DNA of 64,000 nucleotides from Streptomyces collinus (GCF_031348265.1 NZ_CP133771.1:7130001-7194000); one strand, 5' to 3'; positions 32,523-41,306 are shown, numbered from the stretch's first letter. Numbers and translations: made by a program. The notes: generated by a model not told the origin, from the letters alone.

Positions 32523-32851
32523 CGGACGTTCAGCGGATCGAGATCGAACTGCCGGAGGACTCGCCGGGCGCGGCGCGGCGGGTCGAGATCGAGTACTGCA
32601 CCCAGTGCCGCTGGCTGCCCCGCGCGGCCTGGCTGGCGCAGGAACTGCTCACGACCTTCGAGGCCGAACTCACGGAACTGGCCCTGAAGCCCGGCACGGG
32701 CGGGGTGTTCAAGGTCCGCGTCGGTGACGAGGTCGTCTGGGACCGGCGCGAGCAGGGCTTCCCGGAGCCGACGGCCGTGAAGCAGGCCGTACGCGACCGA
32801 GTGGCCCCGGGGAAGTCCCTGGGCCACTCGGAGAAGCCGTCCGCGGACTGA
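32519..32851 (+). CDS. SelT/SelW/SelH-type (Rdx family) redox protein
   Basis: This 110-residue protein has CTQC (the CxxC redox motif near residue 28) followed by RWLPRAAWLAQELLTTFEAEL and a GGVFKVRVGDEVVWDRREQGFPE segment, which is the standard Rdx family layout. Family members are thioredoxin-like redox proteins of unknown client. Here it is translationally coupled to the HipA-like kinase. Its stop is 1 nt from the convergent malate synthase stop, with no obvious terminator between. Confidence 0.88.
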   Translation: MTDVQRIEIELPEDSPGAARRVEIEYCTQCRWLPRAAWLAQELLTTFEAELTELALKPGTGGVFKVRVGDEVVWDRREQGFPEPTAVKQAVRDRVAPGKSLGHSEKPSAD

Positions 32852-32852
32852 G

Positions 32853-34478
32853 TCAGCCCTTCAGCTGCTCGTAGGCCGGCAGCGTCAGGAAGTCGGCGTA
32901 GTCCTCGTCGAGGGAGACCGTCAGCAGCAGGTCGTGGGCCTGCTGCCAGTTGCCGGCCGTGAAGGCCTCGTCGCCGATCTCGGCCCGGATGTTCGCGAGT
33001 TCCTCGGCGGCGACCTTGCGGGCCAGGTCGGCGGTGACCTGCTCGCCGTTGTCGAGGACGACCTCCGCGTTGATCCACTGCCAGATCTGGGAGCGGGAGA
33101 TCTCGGCGGTGGCCGCGTCCTCCATCAGGTTGAAGATGGCGACTGCGCCCATGCCGCGCAGCCAGGCCTCGATGTAACGGATGCCGACCTGCACGGCGTT
33201 GACCAGACCCGCGTAGGTGGGCTTGGCGTCGAGCGAGTCGACGGCGATGAGATCGGCCGCCTTGACGTCGACGTCCTCGCGCAGCCGGTCCTTCTGGTTC
33301 GGCTTGTCGCCGAGGACCTTGTCGAAGGACTCCATGGCGATCGGCACGAGGTCGGGGTGGGCGACCCAGGAGCCGTCGAAGCCGTCGCCGGCCTCGCGGT
33401 CCTTGTCGGCGCGGACCTTCTCGAAGGCGACCTTGTTGACCTCCGCGTCCCGGCGGGACGGGATGAACGCCGCCATGCCGCCGATGGCGTGCGCGCCGCG
33501 CTTGTGGCAGGTGCGGACGAGGAGTTCGGTGTAGGCGCGCATGAACGGGGCCGTCATCGTCACCGCGTTGCGGTCCGGCAGGACGAACCTGGCGCCGCCG
33601 TCACGGAAGTTCTTGACGATGGAGAACAGGTAGTCCCAGCGGCCGGCGTTCAGCCCGGAGGCGTGGTCGCGCAGCTCGTAGAGGATCTCCTCCATCTCGT
33701 ACGCGGCGGTGATCGTCTCGATGAGGACGGTCGCGCGGACCGTGCCCTGCGGGATGCCGCAGTACTCCTGCGCGAAGACGAACACCTCGTTCCAGAGGCG
33801 GGCCTCCAGGTGGGACTCCGTCTTCGGGAGGTAGAAGTACGGGCCCTTGCCGAGGTCGAGCAGGCGCTGGACGTTGTGGAAGAAGTACAGGCCGAAGTCG
33901 ACGAGCGCGCCGGGCACGGGGGTGCCGTCGGCGTCGACGAGGTGACGCTCGTTCAGGTGCCAGCCGCGCGGGCGCATGACGACCGTGGCGAGTTCCTCGT
34001 CCGCCTTGAGGGCGTAGGACTTGCCGGACTTCGCGTCGGTGAAGTCGATGTTCCGGGTGTAGGCGTCGCTCAGGTTGACCTGGCCGAGGACCACGTTCTC
34101 CCAGGTGGGCGCGGAGGCGTCCTCGAAGTCCGCGAGCCACACCTTCGCGCCCGAGTTGAGGGCGTTGATGGTCATCTTGCGGTCGGTGGGGCCGGTGATC
34201 TCGACCCGGCGGTCGTTCAGGGCGTCCGGGGCCGGCGCGACCCTCCAGGAGTCGTCGGCGCGGATCGCGGCCGTCTCCGGGAGGAAGCCGAGGGTGGAGG
34301 TGCGGGCGATCTCGGCGCGGCGCTCGGCGCGGCGGGCGAGGAGCTCGTCACGCCGGGGCGTGAACCGCCGGTGCAGCTCGGCCACGAAGGCGAGCGCCGC
34401 TTCGGTGAGGACCTCCTCCTGCCGGGGCAGGGGCTCGGCGTCGACGATGGCCAGCGGGGACGGCGCTGGAGCGGACAT
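32853..34478 (-). CDS. aceB: Malate synthase (MSA type)
   Basis: This 541-residue enzyme condenses glyoxylate with acetyl-CoA to malate. It has GPTDRKMTINALNSGAKVWL, then ADFEDASAPTWENV, RATVLIETITAAYEMEEILY (metal-binding Glu region) and EISRSQIWQWI, all standard for malate synthase A. The length matches the family. It lies beside the allantoin genes rather than with isocitrate lyase. Glyoxylate is released when ureidoglycolate is broken down, so this copy probably disposes of glyoxylate from purine catabolism. An AllR-like palindrome lies upstream (34605-34621). Confidence 0.95.
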   Translation of the reverse strand: MSAPAPSPLAIVDAEPLPRQEEVLTEAALAFVAELHRRFTPRRDELLARRAERRAEIARTSTLGFLPETAAIRADDSWRVAPAPDALNDRRVEITGPTDRKMTINALNSGAKVWLADFEDASAPTWENVVLGQVNLSDAYTRNIDFTDAKSGKSYALKADEELATVVMRPRGWHLNERHLVDADGTPVPGALVDFGLYFFHNVQRLLDLGKGPYFYLPKTESHLEARLWNEVFVFAQEYCGIPQGTVRATVLIETITAAYEMEEILYELRDHASGLNAGRWDYLFSIVKNFRDGGARFVLPDRNAVTMTAPFMRAYTELLVRTCHKRGAHAIGGMAAFIPSRRDAEVNKVAFEKVRADKDREAGDGFDGSWVAHPDLVPIAMESFDKVLGDKPNQKDRLREDVDVKAADLIAVDSLDAKPTYAGLVNAVQVGIRYIEAWLRGMGAVAIFNLMEDAATAEISRSQIWQWINAEVVLDNGEQVTADLARKVAAEELANIRAEIGDEAFTAGNWQQAHDLLLTVSLDEDYADFLTLPAYEQLKG

Positions 34479-34604
34479 GAACGGTCACTTCCTTCAGCGA
34501 GCTGTGAAGACGAGCCGGCGTGCTTGGCACCGGGTGCCAGTCTTCCCGGATACGGCGTTCGGCGCCCGCGGAGCAGACGGGCGCTTCTGAACAGTGGATA
34601 CTAG

Positions 34605-34621
34605 TTTCCTCATAGTGGAAG
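34605..34621. promoter_or_regulatory. Palindrome TTCC-N7-GGAA upstream of malate synthase (AllR-type site)
   Basis: TTTCC (34605-34609), TCATAGT, GGAAG (34617-34621). The same TTCC-N7-GGAA core recurs upstream of the IclR gene and of the allantoinase gene. A TCAA..TTGA pair lies just downstream (34623-34637). Confidence 0.6.
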
Positions 34622-34686
34622 TTCAATCGTCTGTTGATGTCGAGATTCTCCGGGTCGAGGCAAGGTGGCGCTCCGTGCCACCCCGC

Positions 34687-35301
34687 TCACTCCAGGTGGG
34701 CCAGATCGGCTTCGGTGTCGATGTCGAAGGGCCGGGCGACGTCCCCGCACTCCACGAGGGCGACCTCCGGCCGGTGCTCCTTCAGATAGGCGCGTGCCCC
34801 CCGGTCCCCTTGCGCAGTCGCGGCGATGCCCGCCCAGTGGGCGGCGCCGAACAGCACCGGATGGCCGCGCACACCCTCGTACGCGGCGGAGACGAGTGAC
34901 TCCTCGCCCTCGTACGCCGCGAGGACCCGGGCCACCGCCTCGGGCCCGATGCCGGGCTGGTCGACGAGCGACACCAGCGCGGCCCGTGTGTCCGTGCCGG
35001 TCAGGGAGGCGAGCCCGGCGCGCAGGGAACTCCCCATGCCCTGCTCCCAGTCGGGGTTGTCGACCAGGACGCAGCCGGGCAGTGAGGCCCGTGCGCGCAC
35101 CTCGCCGGCCTGGGCGCCCAGCACCACGTGGACGGTCGCGCAGCCGCCCTCCCGCAGCACCCGCACCGCGTGCTCCACCAGAGGCCGTCCCCGGTGCGGC
35201 AGCAGTGCCTTGGGCCGCCCGCCGAGCCGCCGTCCGCCACCTGCCGCGAGCAGCAGTCCCGCAACCGCCCGTGCCCCGCCCGTCGTCTCCCGTGTCGTCA
35301 T
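34687..35301 (-). CDS. MocA-like nucleotidyltransferase (MobA/NTP-transferase family)
   Basis: This 204-residue protein has the NTP-transferase start GLLLAAGGGRRLGGRPKALL (nucleotide-binding loop and Lys) and VDNPDWEQGMGSSLRAGL, then VSLVDQPGIGPEAV. This is the pattern of MocA, which adds CMP to molybdopterin, and of related cofactor transferases. ATG 35301 has AGGAG upstream. Xanthine dehydrogenase requires a molybdopterin cofactor and feeds the same purine-degradation pathway, so the location fits. The precise cofactor is inferred. Confidence 0.85.
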   Translation of the reverse strand: MTTRETTGGARAVAGLLLAAGGGRRLGGRPKALLPHRGRPLVEHAVRVLREGGCATVHVVLGAQAGEVRARASLPGCVLVDNPDWEQGMGSSLRAGLASLTGTDTRAALVSLVDQPGIGPEAVARVLAAYEGEESLVSAAYEGVRGHPVLFGAAHWAGIAATAQGDRGARAYLKEHRPEVALVECGDVARPFDIDTEADLAHLE

Positions 35302-35544
35302 GGCTCCTGCATACCGCACGCCCCGTACAGGGGTGCGACGCCGCGGGGCGCGCGCCGCACGGGCGTGCGCCTCGGGCCAGAAAGTCACTCAGCGAAACAA
35401 GTCGATGACGCAATGGACTGGCGCCTGGTGGTCCGCGTCGTTTACTGTCGCCCGCACCGACCGGCCGGGTGCCCGACGGCTGCCCGGTGTGGGGGACTTC
35501 GTGTCGGAAGGGCACGCGCACGACCAGGTGCGAGGGGGAGGACT

Positions 35545-35874
35545 GTGTTGCGGAGCGCCGAGCAGAAGCGGCAGGGGCCTGTGACAGGCGGCGTCGAGGA
35601 CCCGCGCGTGACGGAGCTGCGCTCCGCCGTGTCGCGGTTGCGCCGCCGACTGGCCGCCCATCCCGGCGAGTTCGCCGACCGGACCATCGCCGAGGAGGAA
35701 CTGGCCGCCGTGGCCGCCATGGCCGCCGACGGCATCCCCGAGATCCCCGGCCTGCGCCGCTCCCTGCTGCTGATCGCGGGCGCGATCGGCTCGGTGAGCG
35801 CGCTGTCGGCGGAACTGAGGGAGGTCCGGCGGGCGGTGGATCTCTTCGGGGGGCCGATGCGGGGCCAGGGCTAG
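35545..35874 (+). CDS. DUF5955-like small protein
   Basis: This 109-residue protein starts at GTG 35545, preceded by GGGGAGG. It is mainly helical: VEDPRVTELRSAVSRLRRRL, then FADRTIAEEELAAVAAMAADG, and a hydrophobic LLLIAGAIGSVSALSAEL segment that is amphipathic rather than a clear membrane helix. I recognise it as a streptomycete small-protein family (DUF5955) without known function. It diverges from the MocA-like gene and converges on the IclR gene. Confidence 0.7.
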   Translation: MLRSAEQKRQGPVTGGVEDPRVTELRSAVSRLRRRLAAHPGEFADRTIAEEELAAVAAMAADGIPEIPGLRRSLLLIAGAIGSVSALSAELREVRRAVDLFGGPMRGQG

Positions 35875-35940
35875 ACCCGGAGGTGCGCGCCAGGTCCGGT
35901 GGGACGCGGGGCTGATCCGAGCGCCGGGGCCCGGGCTGCG

Positions 35941-35998
35941 GTCGTAGCCCTGGCCTTTCCGGCCCGGCGGTCGCAGCCCTGGCCTTTCGGGCCCGGCG
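35941..35998. repeat. 29-nt tandem duplication between convergent genes
   Basis: Two 29-nt copies (35941-35969 and 35970-35998) with 27 of 29 bases identical; each contains GCCCTGGCCTTTC and ends GGCCCGGCG. It lies between the DUF5955-like gene and the IclR gene, outside coding sequence. Confidence 0.8.
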
Positions 35999-36028
35999 GT
36001 GGGGCGCCGTGCCGTGGGGTCCGTACCG

Positions 36029-36826
36029 TTATGCGGGGCTCTGGCTCGCGAGCGCCTCGGACAGTTCCCCCGCGACCTGCTGGAGCACCGGCACGATCTT
36101 GTCCGTCGCCGCCTCCGTGACCCGTCCCGCCGGGCCCGAGATGGAGATGGCCGCGGCGGTGGGGGAGTCGGGCACCGGGACCGCGAGGCAACGGACCCCG
36201 ATCTCCTGCTCGTTGTCGTCTATGGCGTAGCCCTGCCGGCGCACGTCCTCCAGGGCGGCGAGGAAGCCGTCGGGCGTCGTGATCGTCTTCTCCGTCGCCG
36301 CGGGCATGCCCGTACGGGAGAGCAGCGCCCGGACCTCCTCCGGCGGGAAACCGGCCAGCAGGGCCTTGCCCACGCCCGTGGAGTGCGGCAGTACCCGCCG
36401 GCCGACCTCCGTGAACATGCGCATCGAGTGCTTCGACGGCACCTGCGCCACGTAGACGATCTCGTCCCCGTCCAGCAGGGCCATGTTCGCCGTCTCGCCG
36501 GTCTCCTCGACGAGCCGCGCCAGGTACGGCCGTGCCCAGGTGCCCAGCAGCCGGGAGGCCGACTCGCCGAGGCGGATCAGGCGCGGGCCGAGCGCGTACC
36601 GCCGGTTGGGCTGCTGACGTACGTACCCGCAGGCCACCAGTGTGCGCATCAGGCGGTGGATGGTCGGCAGGGGCAGCCCGCTGCTCGCGGACAGCTCGCT
36701 CAGGCCGACCTCGCCACCCGCGTCCGCCATTCGTTCGAGCAGGTCGAAGGCGCGCTCCAGGGACTGGACGCCGCCGTTGGCGGAGGACCGGGCGGAGTCG
36801 GTGGTGCTGGCGCTGGACGTCGGCAC
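36029..36826 (-). CDS. allR: IclR-family repressor, AllR-like
   Basis: This 265-residue regulator has an IclR winged helix at residues 18-80 (VQSLERAFDLLERMADAGGE, GLPLPTIHRLMRTLVACGYV). The effector domain follows (about 95-258), with GVGKALLAGFPPEEV and GIRCLAVPV-like motifs (here GVRCLAVPVPDS). The start is GTG 36826. It lies between malate synthase and allantoinase, and is divergent from the latter. In S. coelicolor the homologue at this position (AllR) represses allantoin genes and responds to allantoate or related effectors. The TTCC-N7-GGAA palindrome sits in its promoter. Confidence 0.9.
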   Translation of the reverse strand: MPTSSASTTDSARSSANGGVQSLERAFDLLERMADAGGEVGLSELSASSGLPLPTIHRLMRTLVACGYVRQQPNRRYALGPRLIRLGESASRLLGTWARPYLARLVEETGETANMALLDGDEIVYVAQVPSKHSMRMFTEVGRRVLPHSTGVGKALLAGFPPEEVRALLSRTGMPAATEKTITTPDGFLAALEDVRRQGYAIDDNEQEIGVRCLAVPVPDSPTAAAISISGPAGRVTEAATDKIVPVLQQVAGELSEALASQSPA

Positions 36827-36927
36827 GGCGCGTTCCTTTCGGGGCGGGCGGGAAGGGCAGAAGCCTACCCGGCAGTCGGTTGACTCCCCGCTTGTACGTA
36901 GCTACGTTCTGCGTGCTGGAAGTCTAA

Positions 36928-36943
36928 TTCCGCTTTATGGAAA
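36928..36943. promoter_or_regulatory. Palindrome TTCC-N7-GGAA upstream of the IclR gene
   Basis: ATTCC core (TTCC 36928-36931), GCTTTAT, GGAA (36939-36942) followed by A. Second copy of the core found at the malate synthase and allantoinase promoters; probably the autoregulation site. Confidence 0.6.
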
Positions 36944-37017
36944 CGTCCAGGAGTGTTCGGCGAGGGTGCCGCGGTCAAGTGTGCCCTTGACGTCGCCGAA
37001 GAGGGAGTGAAGACTCC

Positions 37018-37049
37018 TTCAACAGAAAGTTGAATTCCGTTACGCGGAA
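37018..37049. promoter_or_regulatory. Double palindrome upstream of allantoinase
   Basis: TTCAAC (37018-37023), AGAAA, GTTGAA (37029-37034) is a perfect inverted repeat. It runs directly into TTCC (37035-37038), GTTACGC, GGAA (37046-37049), the third copy of the AllR-type core. It ends 23 nt before the allantoinase GTG, well placed for repression. Confidence 0.65.
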
Positions 37050-37072
37050 GTGACTGGAAGTAAGGGGTTCGG

Positions 37073-38413
37073 GTGTCCGACGCTGAACTGGTGCTTCGCT
37101 CGACGCGTGTCATCACTCCCGAGGGGACCCGCGCCGCATCGGTCGCGGTCGCCGCCGGCACGATCACGGCCGTCCTCCCGTACGACGCGCCCGTACCGGA
37201 GAGCGCCCGCCTGGAGGACCTGGGCGACCACGTCCTGCTGCCCGGCCTCGTCGACACGCACGTGCACGTCAACGACCCGGGCCGCACCGAGTGGGAGGGC
37301 TTCTGGACCGCCACGCGCGCAGCGGCGGCCGGTGGCATCACGACCCTCGTCGACATGCCCCTCAACTCCCTCCCGCCCACCACGACCGTCCCGCACCTGC
37401 GCACCAAGCAGCGGGTCGCCGCCGACAAGGCGCACATCGACGTCGGCTTCTGGGGCGGCGCGCTGCCCGACAACATCAAGGAACTCCGCCCGCTGCACGA
37501 GGCCGGTGTGTTCGGCTTCAAGGCGTTCCTGTCGCCGTCCGGCGTCGACGAGTTCCCGCACCTGGAGCGGGATCCCCTCGCCCGCACCATGGCCGAGATC
37601 GCCGCCTTCGGCGGACTGCTCATCGTGCACGCCGAGGACCCCCGCCTCCTGGCCTCCGCCCCGCAGCAGCCGGGCCCGAAGTACGCCGACTTCCTCGCCT
37701 CCCGCCCCCGGGACGCCGAGGACACCGCCATCGCCCAGCTCATCCGCGAGGCGAAGGCCCTCCACGCGCGCGTGCACGTCCTGCACCTCTCCTCCAGCGA
37801 CGCCCTGCCGATGATCGCCCAGGCACGGGCGGAGGGCGTCCGCGTCACCGTGGAGACCTGCCCCCACTACCTGACCCTCACCGCCGAGGAAGTCCCCGAC
37901 GGCGCAAGCGAGTTCAAGTGCTGCCCGCCCATCCGCGAGGCCGCCAACCAGGACCTGCTCTGGCAGGCGCTCGCCGACGGCACCATCGACTGCATCGTCA
38001 CCGACCACTCCCCGTCCACGGCGGACCTGAAGACCGACGACTTCGCGACGGCCTGGGGCGGCATCTCCGGACTCCAGCTGAGCCTGGCCGCGGTGTGGAC
38101 GGAGGCCCGCAGGCGCGGGCACGGACTGGAGGACGTGGTGCGCTGGATGTCCGCGCGCACCTCCGAACTGGTCGGGCTCGACGACCGCAAGGGCGCCATC
38201 GCGGTGGGCCGCGACGCCGACTTCGCCGTCCTCGCCCCCGACGAGACCTTCACCGTCGACCCGGTCGCCCTCCAGCACCGCAACCGCGTCACGGCCTACG
38301 CCGGCAAGACCCTGCACGGCGTCGTGAAGTCCACCTGGCTGCGCGGGCAGCGCATCGTCGCGGACGGCGAGTTCACCGAACCGAAGGGGCGGCTCCTCAC
38401 CCGGACCCACTGA
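37073..38413 (+). CDS. allB: Allantoinase
   Basis: This 446-residue enzyme hydrolyses allantoin to allantoate. It is an amidohydrolase with the metal-binding HxH in DTHVHV (His63, His65). The probable carboxylated Lys is K150 in GFGFK, and a later VETCPHYLTL, DHSPS and the GFWTATRAAAAGGITTLVDM region are characteristic of AllB. GTG 37073 has AAGGGG 7 nt upstream. It is divergent from the repressor gene and followed by allantoicase, the next step of the pathway. Confidence 0.95.
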   Translation: MSDAELVLRSTRVITPEGTRAASVAVAAGTITAVLPYDAPVPESARLEDLGDHVLLPGLVDTHVHVNDPGRTEWEGFWTATRAAAAGGITTLVDMPLNSLPPTTTVPHLRTKQRVAADKAHIDVGFWGGALPDNIKELRPLHEAGVFGFKAFLSPSGVDEFPHLERDPLARTMAEIAAFGGLLIVHAEDPRLLASAPQQPGPKYADFLASRPRDAEDTAIAQLIREAKALHARVHVLHLSSSDALPMIAQARAEGVRVTVETCPHYLTLTAEEVPDGASEFKCCPPIREAANQDLLWQALADGTIDCIVTDHSPSTADLKTDDFATAWGGISGLQLSLAAVWTEARRRGHGLEDVVRWMSARTSELVGLDDRKGAIAVGRDADFAVLAPDETFTVDPVALQHRNRVTAYAGKTLHGVVKSTWLRGQRIVADGEFTEPKGRLLTRTH

Positions 38414-38451
38414 ATCCCATCCCGGACACCCGAAAGGCAGACCTGATCATC

Positions 38452-39567
38452 GTGACGGCGATCCCCAGCTTCACCGGCGACGCGAACCCCTACGGAGGCG
38501 GCGACCCGTACGCGGACTACCGCACCGCCGACTTCCCCTTCACCCAGTACACCGACCTCGCCGACCGGCGCCTCGGTGCCGGTGTCATCGCCGCCAACGA
38601 CGAGTTCTTCGCCCAGCGCGAGAACCTGCTGGTGCCCGGGCCCGCCGAGTTCGACCCCGAGCACTTCGGCCACAAGGGCAAGATCATGGACGGCTGGGAG
38701 ACGCGCCGCCGCCGCGGCGCCTCCGCCGGCCACCCCTGGCCGACCGCCGAGGACCACGACTGGGCGCTGGTCCGCCTCGGCGCCCCGGGCGTGATCCGCG
38801 GGATCGTCGTCGACACCGCCCACTTCCGCGGCAACTACCCGCAGGCCGTGTCCGTCGAGGCCACCCGCGTCATCGGCTCCCCGTCGCCGGAGGAACTCCT
38901 CGGGGACGACGTGAAGTGGACGACCCTCGTCCCGCGCACCCCGGTCGGCGGCCACGCGGCGAACGGGTTCGCCGTCGACGTCGAGCAGTGCTTCACGCAC
39001 CTGCGGGTCAACCAGCACCCCGACGGCGGCATCGCGCGCCTGCGCGTCCACGGCGAGGTCGTCCCCGACCCGGCGTGGCTGGAGGCGCTCGGCACCTTCG
39101 ACGTCGTCGCCCTGGAGAACGGCGGCCGGGCCGAGGACGCCTCCAACCGCTTCTACTCGCCCGCCTCCAACACCATCCAGCCGGGCCGCTCCCTCAAGAT
39201 GGACGACGGCTGGGAGACCCGCCGCCGCCGCGACCAGGGACACGACTGGATCCGCTACCGGCTGGCCGCCCAGGCGCAGATCCGGGCCCTGGAGATCGAC
39301 ACCGCCTACCTCAAGGGCAACAGCGCCGGCTGGGCGTCGGTGTCGGTCAGGGACGGCGAGGACGGCGACTGGCAGGAGATCCTGCCCCGCACCCGCCTCC
39401 AGCCCGACACCAACCACCGCTTCGTCCTGCCCGCCCCGGCCGTCGGCACGCACGCGCGCGTGGACATCTTCCCCGACGGGGGCATCTCCCGGCTCCGGCT
39501 GTTCGGCTCCCTGACCCAGGAGGGCACGACCCGGCTGGCGGCACGCCACCAGGAGCTGGGTGGCTGA
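38452..39567 (+). CDS. alc: Allantoicase
   Basis: This 371-residue enzyme splits allantoate to ureidoglycolate and urea. It has two homologous beta domains; each contains MDGWETRRRR or MDDGWETRRRR plus IVVDTAHFRGNYP or LEIDTAYLKGNSA. The GTG at 38452 gives the usual length; the AAAGG site upstream is about 14 nt away, so the start is less certain. It lies 38 nt after allantoinase and is clearly in the same operon. A bidirectional terminator follows. Confidence 0.95.
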   Translation: MTAIPSFTGDANPYGGGDPYADYRTADFPFTQYTDLADRRLGAGVIAANDEFFAQRENLLVPGPAEFDPEHFGHKGKIMDGWETRRRRGASAGHPWPTAEDHDWALVRLGAPGVIRGIVVDTAHFRGNYPQAVSVEATRVIGSPSPEELLGDDVKWTTLVPRTPVGGHAANGFAVDVEQCFTHLRVNQHPDGGIARLRVHGEVVPDPAWLEALGTFDVVALENGGRAEDASNRFYSPASNTIQPGRSLKMDDGWETRRRRDQGHDWIRYRLAAQAQIRALEIDTAYLKGNSAGWASVSVRDGEDGDWQEILPRTRLQPDTNHRFVLPAPAVGTHARVDIFPDGGISRLRLFGSLTQEGTTRLAARHQELGG

Positions 39568-39580
39568 ACCACCCCGTGAT

Positions 39581-39654
39581 CGTGGGGCGCGCCCGCCGGA
39601 CGGCACCGGCTGACCGTGGGGCGCGCCCGCCGGACGGCACCGGCGCGCCCCACG
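39581..39654. terminator. Terminator hairpin made from a 30-nt duplication
   Basis: A 30-nt block (39581-39610) is repeated exactly at 39615-39644 after a 4-nt spacer. The second copy begins CGTGGGGCGCGCC (39615-39627), which pairs perfectly over 13 bp with GGCGCGCCCCACG (39642-39654). It lies between the convergent allantoicase and SDR genes and can serve both directions. Confidence 0.8.
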
Positions 39655-39658
39655 CGCC

Positions 39659-40402
39659 TCACGCCGCGTGGCCCCCGTCCACCGGGAACTCCGCCCCGGT
39701 CACGTACGTCGCCCCCGCCAGGTAGGCGACCGTCGACGCCACCTCGTCCGCCGTCCCGAACCGGCCCAGCGCCGTCATCGCCGCCTGGCCGGCCGCGTAC
39801 GGCCCGTCCGCCGGGTTCATGTCCGTGTCGATCGGGCCGGGAAGGACGAGGTTGGCCGTGATGCCCCGTCCGCCCAGCTCCCTGGCCAGCGCCTTCGTCA
39901 GACCGGCCAGGGCCGCCTTGCTCGTCGCGTAGAGCGTCCCGCCGGACCCCGGCACCCGCTGGGCCATGCAACTGCCGATCGTGATGATCCGCCCGCCCTC
40001 GGGCATCCGCGCCGCGGCCGCCTGGGAGGCCAGGAAGACACCCCGTACGTTGACGTCGAGGACCCGGTCCACGTCCGCGAGCGACAGGGTGTCCAGCGGA
40101 CCGATCACCCCCACACCGGCGTTGTTGACCAGGATGTCGAGCCCGCCCAGGGCCTCCGCCGCCGCGTCCACCATCTCGGCCGCCTCCGTGGCATCCCCCG
40201 TGTCCGCGCGCAGCGCCACCGCCCGGCGCCCCAGCTCCTTCACGGCCCGTACGACGTCGTCGGCCGCCTCCTTGCCGTTCACGTAGCCGACGGCCACGTC
40301 CGCGCCCTCCCGTGCCAGCCGTACCGCCGTCGCCGCGCCGATCCCACGGCTCCCGCCGGTCACGAGAGCCACCTTGCCGTGCAGAGTTGCCTGAGTCGTC
40401 AT
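39659..40402 (-). CDS. Short-chain dehydrogenase/reductase (SDR, FabG-like)
   Basis: This 247-residue classical SDR has TGGSRGIG (15-22) for NAD(P), NNAG in the third strand, catalytic Ser144, Tyr158 and Lys162 (YATSK) and the C-terminal VDGG. It is a cytoplasmic oxidoreductase of unknown substrate. ATG 40402 starts MTTQATLHGKVALVTGG. It converges on allantoicase across a hairpin terminator and diverges from the DHFR-fold gene. Confidence 0.9.
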   Translation of the reverse strand: MTTQATLHGKVALVTGGSRGIGAATAVRLAREGADVAVGYVNGKEAADDVVRAVKELGRRAVALRADTGDATEAAEMVDAAAEALGGLDILVNNAGVGVIGPLDTLSLADVDRVLDVNVRGVFLASQAAAARMPEGGRIITIGSCMAQRVPGSGGTLYATSKAALAGLTKALARELGGRGITANLVLPGPIDTDMNPADGPYAAGQAAMTALGRFGTADEVASTVAYLAGATYVTGAEFPVDGGHAA

Positions 40403-40581
40403 GTGTCCATCCCAGCGGCCGTACGGCACCGGCGCTGGCGGCGAACGGACGTCGAGGTGGGACCGCCGGCCGGGCGCGTGGTTCCGGGGGCGGGCGTACG
40501 GCCCAGCGATGAGTTGCGGGCGGCGCCGGGGTCTGAGCCGATGGCAGCAGATCCCGGCCCACCGGAAGGAAGGCACCCGCC

Positions 40582-41208
40582 ATGGGCAAGCTCGTCTCCA
40601 CCCTCTTCGTCACCCTCGACGGCGTCTACCAGGCCCCCGGCGGGCCGCAGGAGGACACCCGGGGCGGTTTCACCCACGGCGGCTGGAGCTTCCCGTACGC
40701 CGACGAGGACTTCGGTCGGTTCATCGAAGAGGTCTTCGCCCGCCCGGGCGCCTTCCTGCTCGGCCGCCGGACCTACGACATCTTCGCCACGTACTGGCCC
40801 AAGGTGACCGACCCCGCCGACCCGGTCGCCTCCAAGCTGAACTCCCTGCCGAAGTACGTGCCGTCCTCGACCCTGACGGACCCCGGCTGGGCGGGCACCA
40901 CGGTACTGGCCGGTGATCTCGCGGAAGAGGTCGCCGCCGTGAAGGAACGCACCGACGGCGAGGTCCAGGTGCACGGCAGCGGTGCCCTCGTCCGGTCCCT
41001 GCTGGCGCTCGACCTCGTCGACACCCTGCACCTGCTGACCTTCCCGGTCGTGCTCGGCTCCGGGTTCCGGCTGTTCACGGAGGGCGCTGTACCGACCGCG
41101 TTCGAGCACACCGGCGGGAGCGTCACCGGCGCGGGCGTGTCGGTCCAGACGTACGACCTGAAGGGCCGCCCGGAGTACGGCGAGTTCGGACTGCCGGAGG
41201 ACGCGTGA
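40582..41208 (+). CDS. Dihydrofolate reductase/RibD C-terminal-fold protein
   Basis: This 208-residue protein begins MGKLVSTLFVTLDGVYQAPG, then LLGRRTYDIFATYWP and VHGSGALVRSLLALDLVDTL, which is the pattern of the RibD_C/DHFR-like family. Members bind NADPH; the local substrate is unknown and it is not the housekeeping folA. The ATG follows a GGAAGG site. It is a single gene, divergent from the SDR. Confidence 0.88.
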   Translation: MGKLVSTLFVTLDGVYQAPGGPQEDTRGGFTHGGWSFPYADEDFGRFIEEVFARPGAFLLGRRTYDIFATYWPKVTDPADPVASKLNSLPKYVPSSTLTDPGWAGTTVLAGDLAEEVAAVKERTDGEVQVHGSGALVRSLLALDLVDTLHLLTFPVVLGSGFRLFTEGAVPTAFEHTGGSVTGAGVSVQTYDLKGRPEYGEFGLPEDA

Positions 41209-41306
41209 GGGCGCCGGTGTGCGGGTGAACTTCCCGCGAACGCACGGGGCTTCACAGGAAATTCTCCATGCTTGTCATTGACATGCCAGCGTCTACGCGC
41301 GTCATC

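Noticed and set aside
31608..32851. HipBA toxin-antitoxin pair
   Set aside because: The partner is an Rdx-type redox protein, not a helix-turn-helix antitoxin, and the kinase belongs to the stand-alone HipA_2 group.
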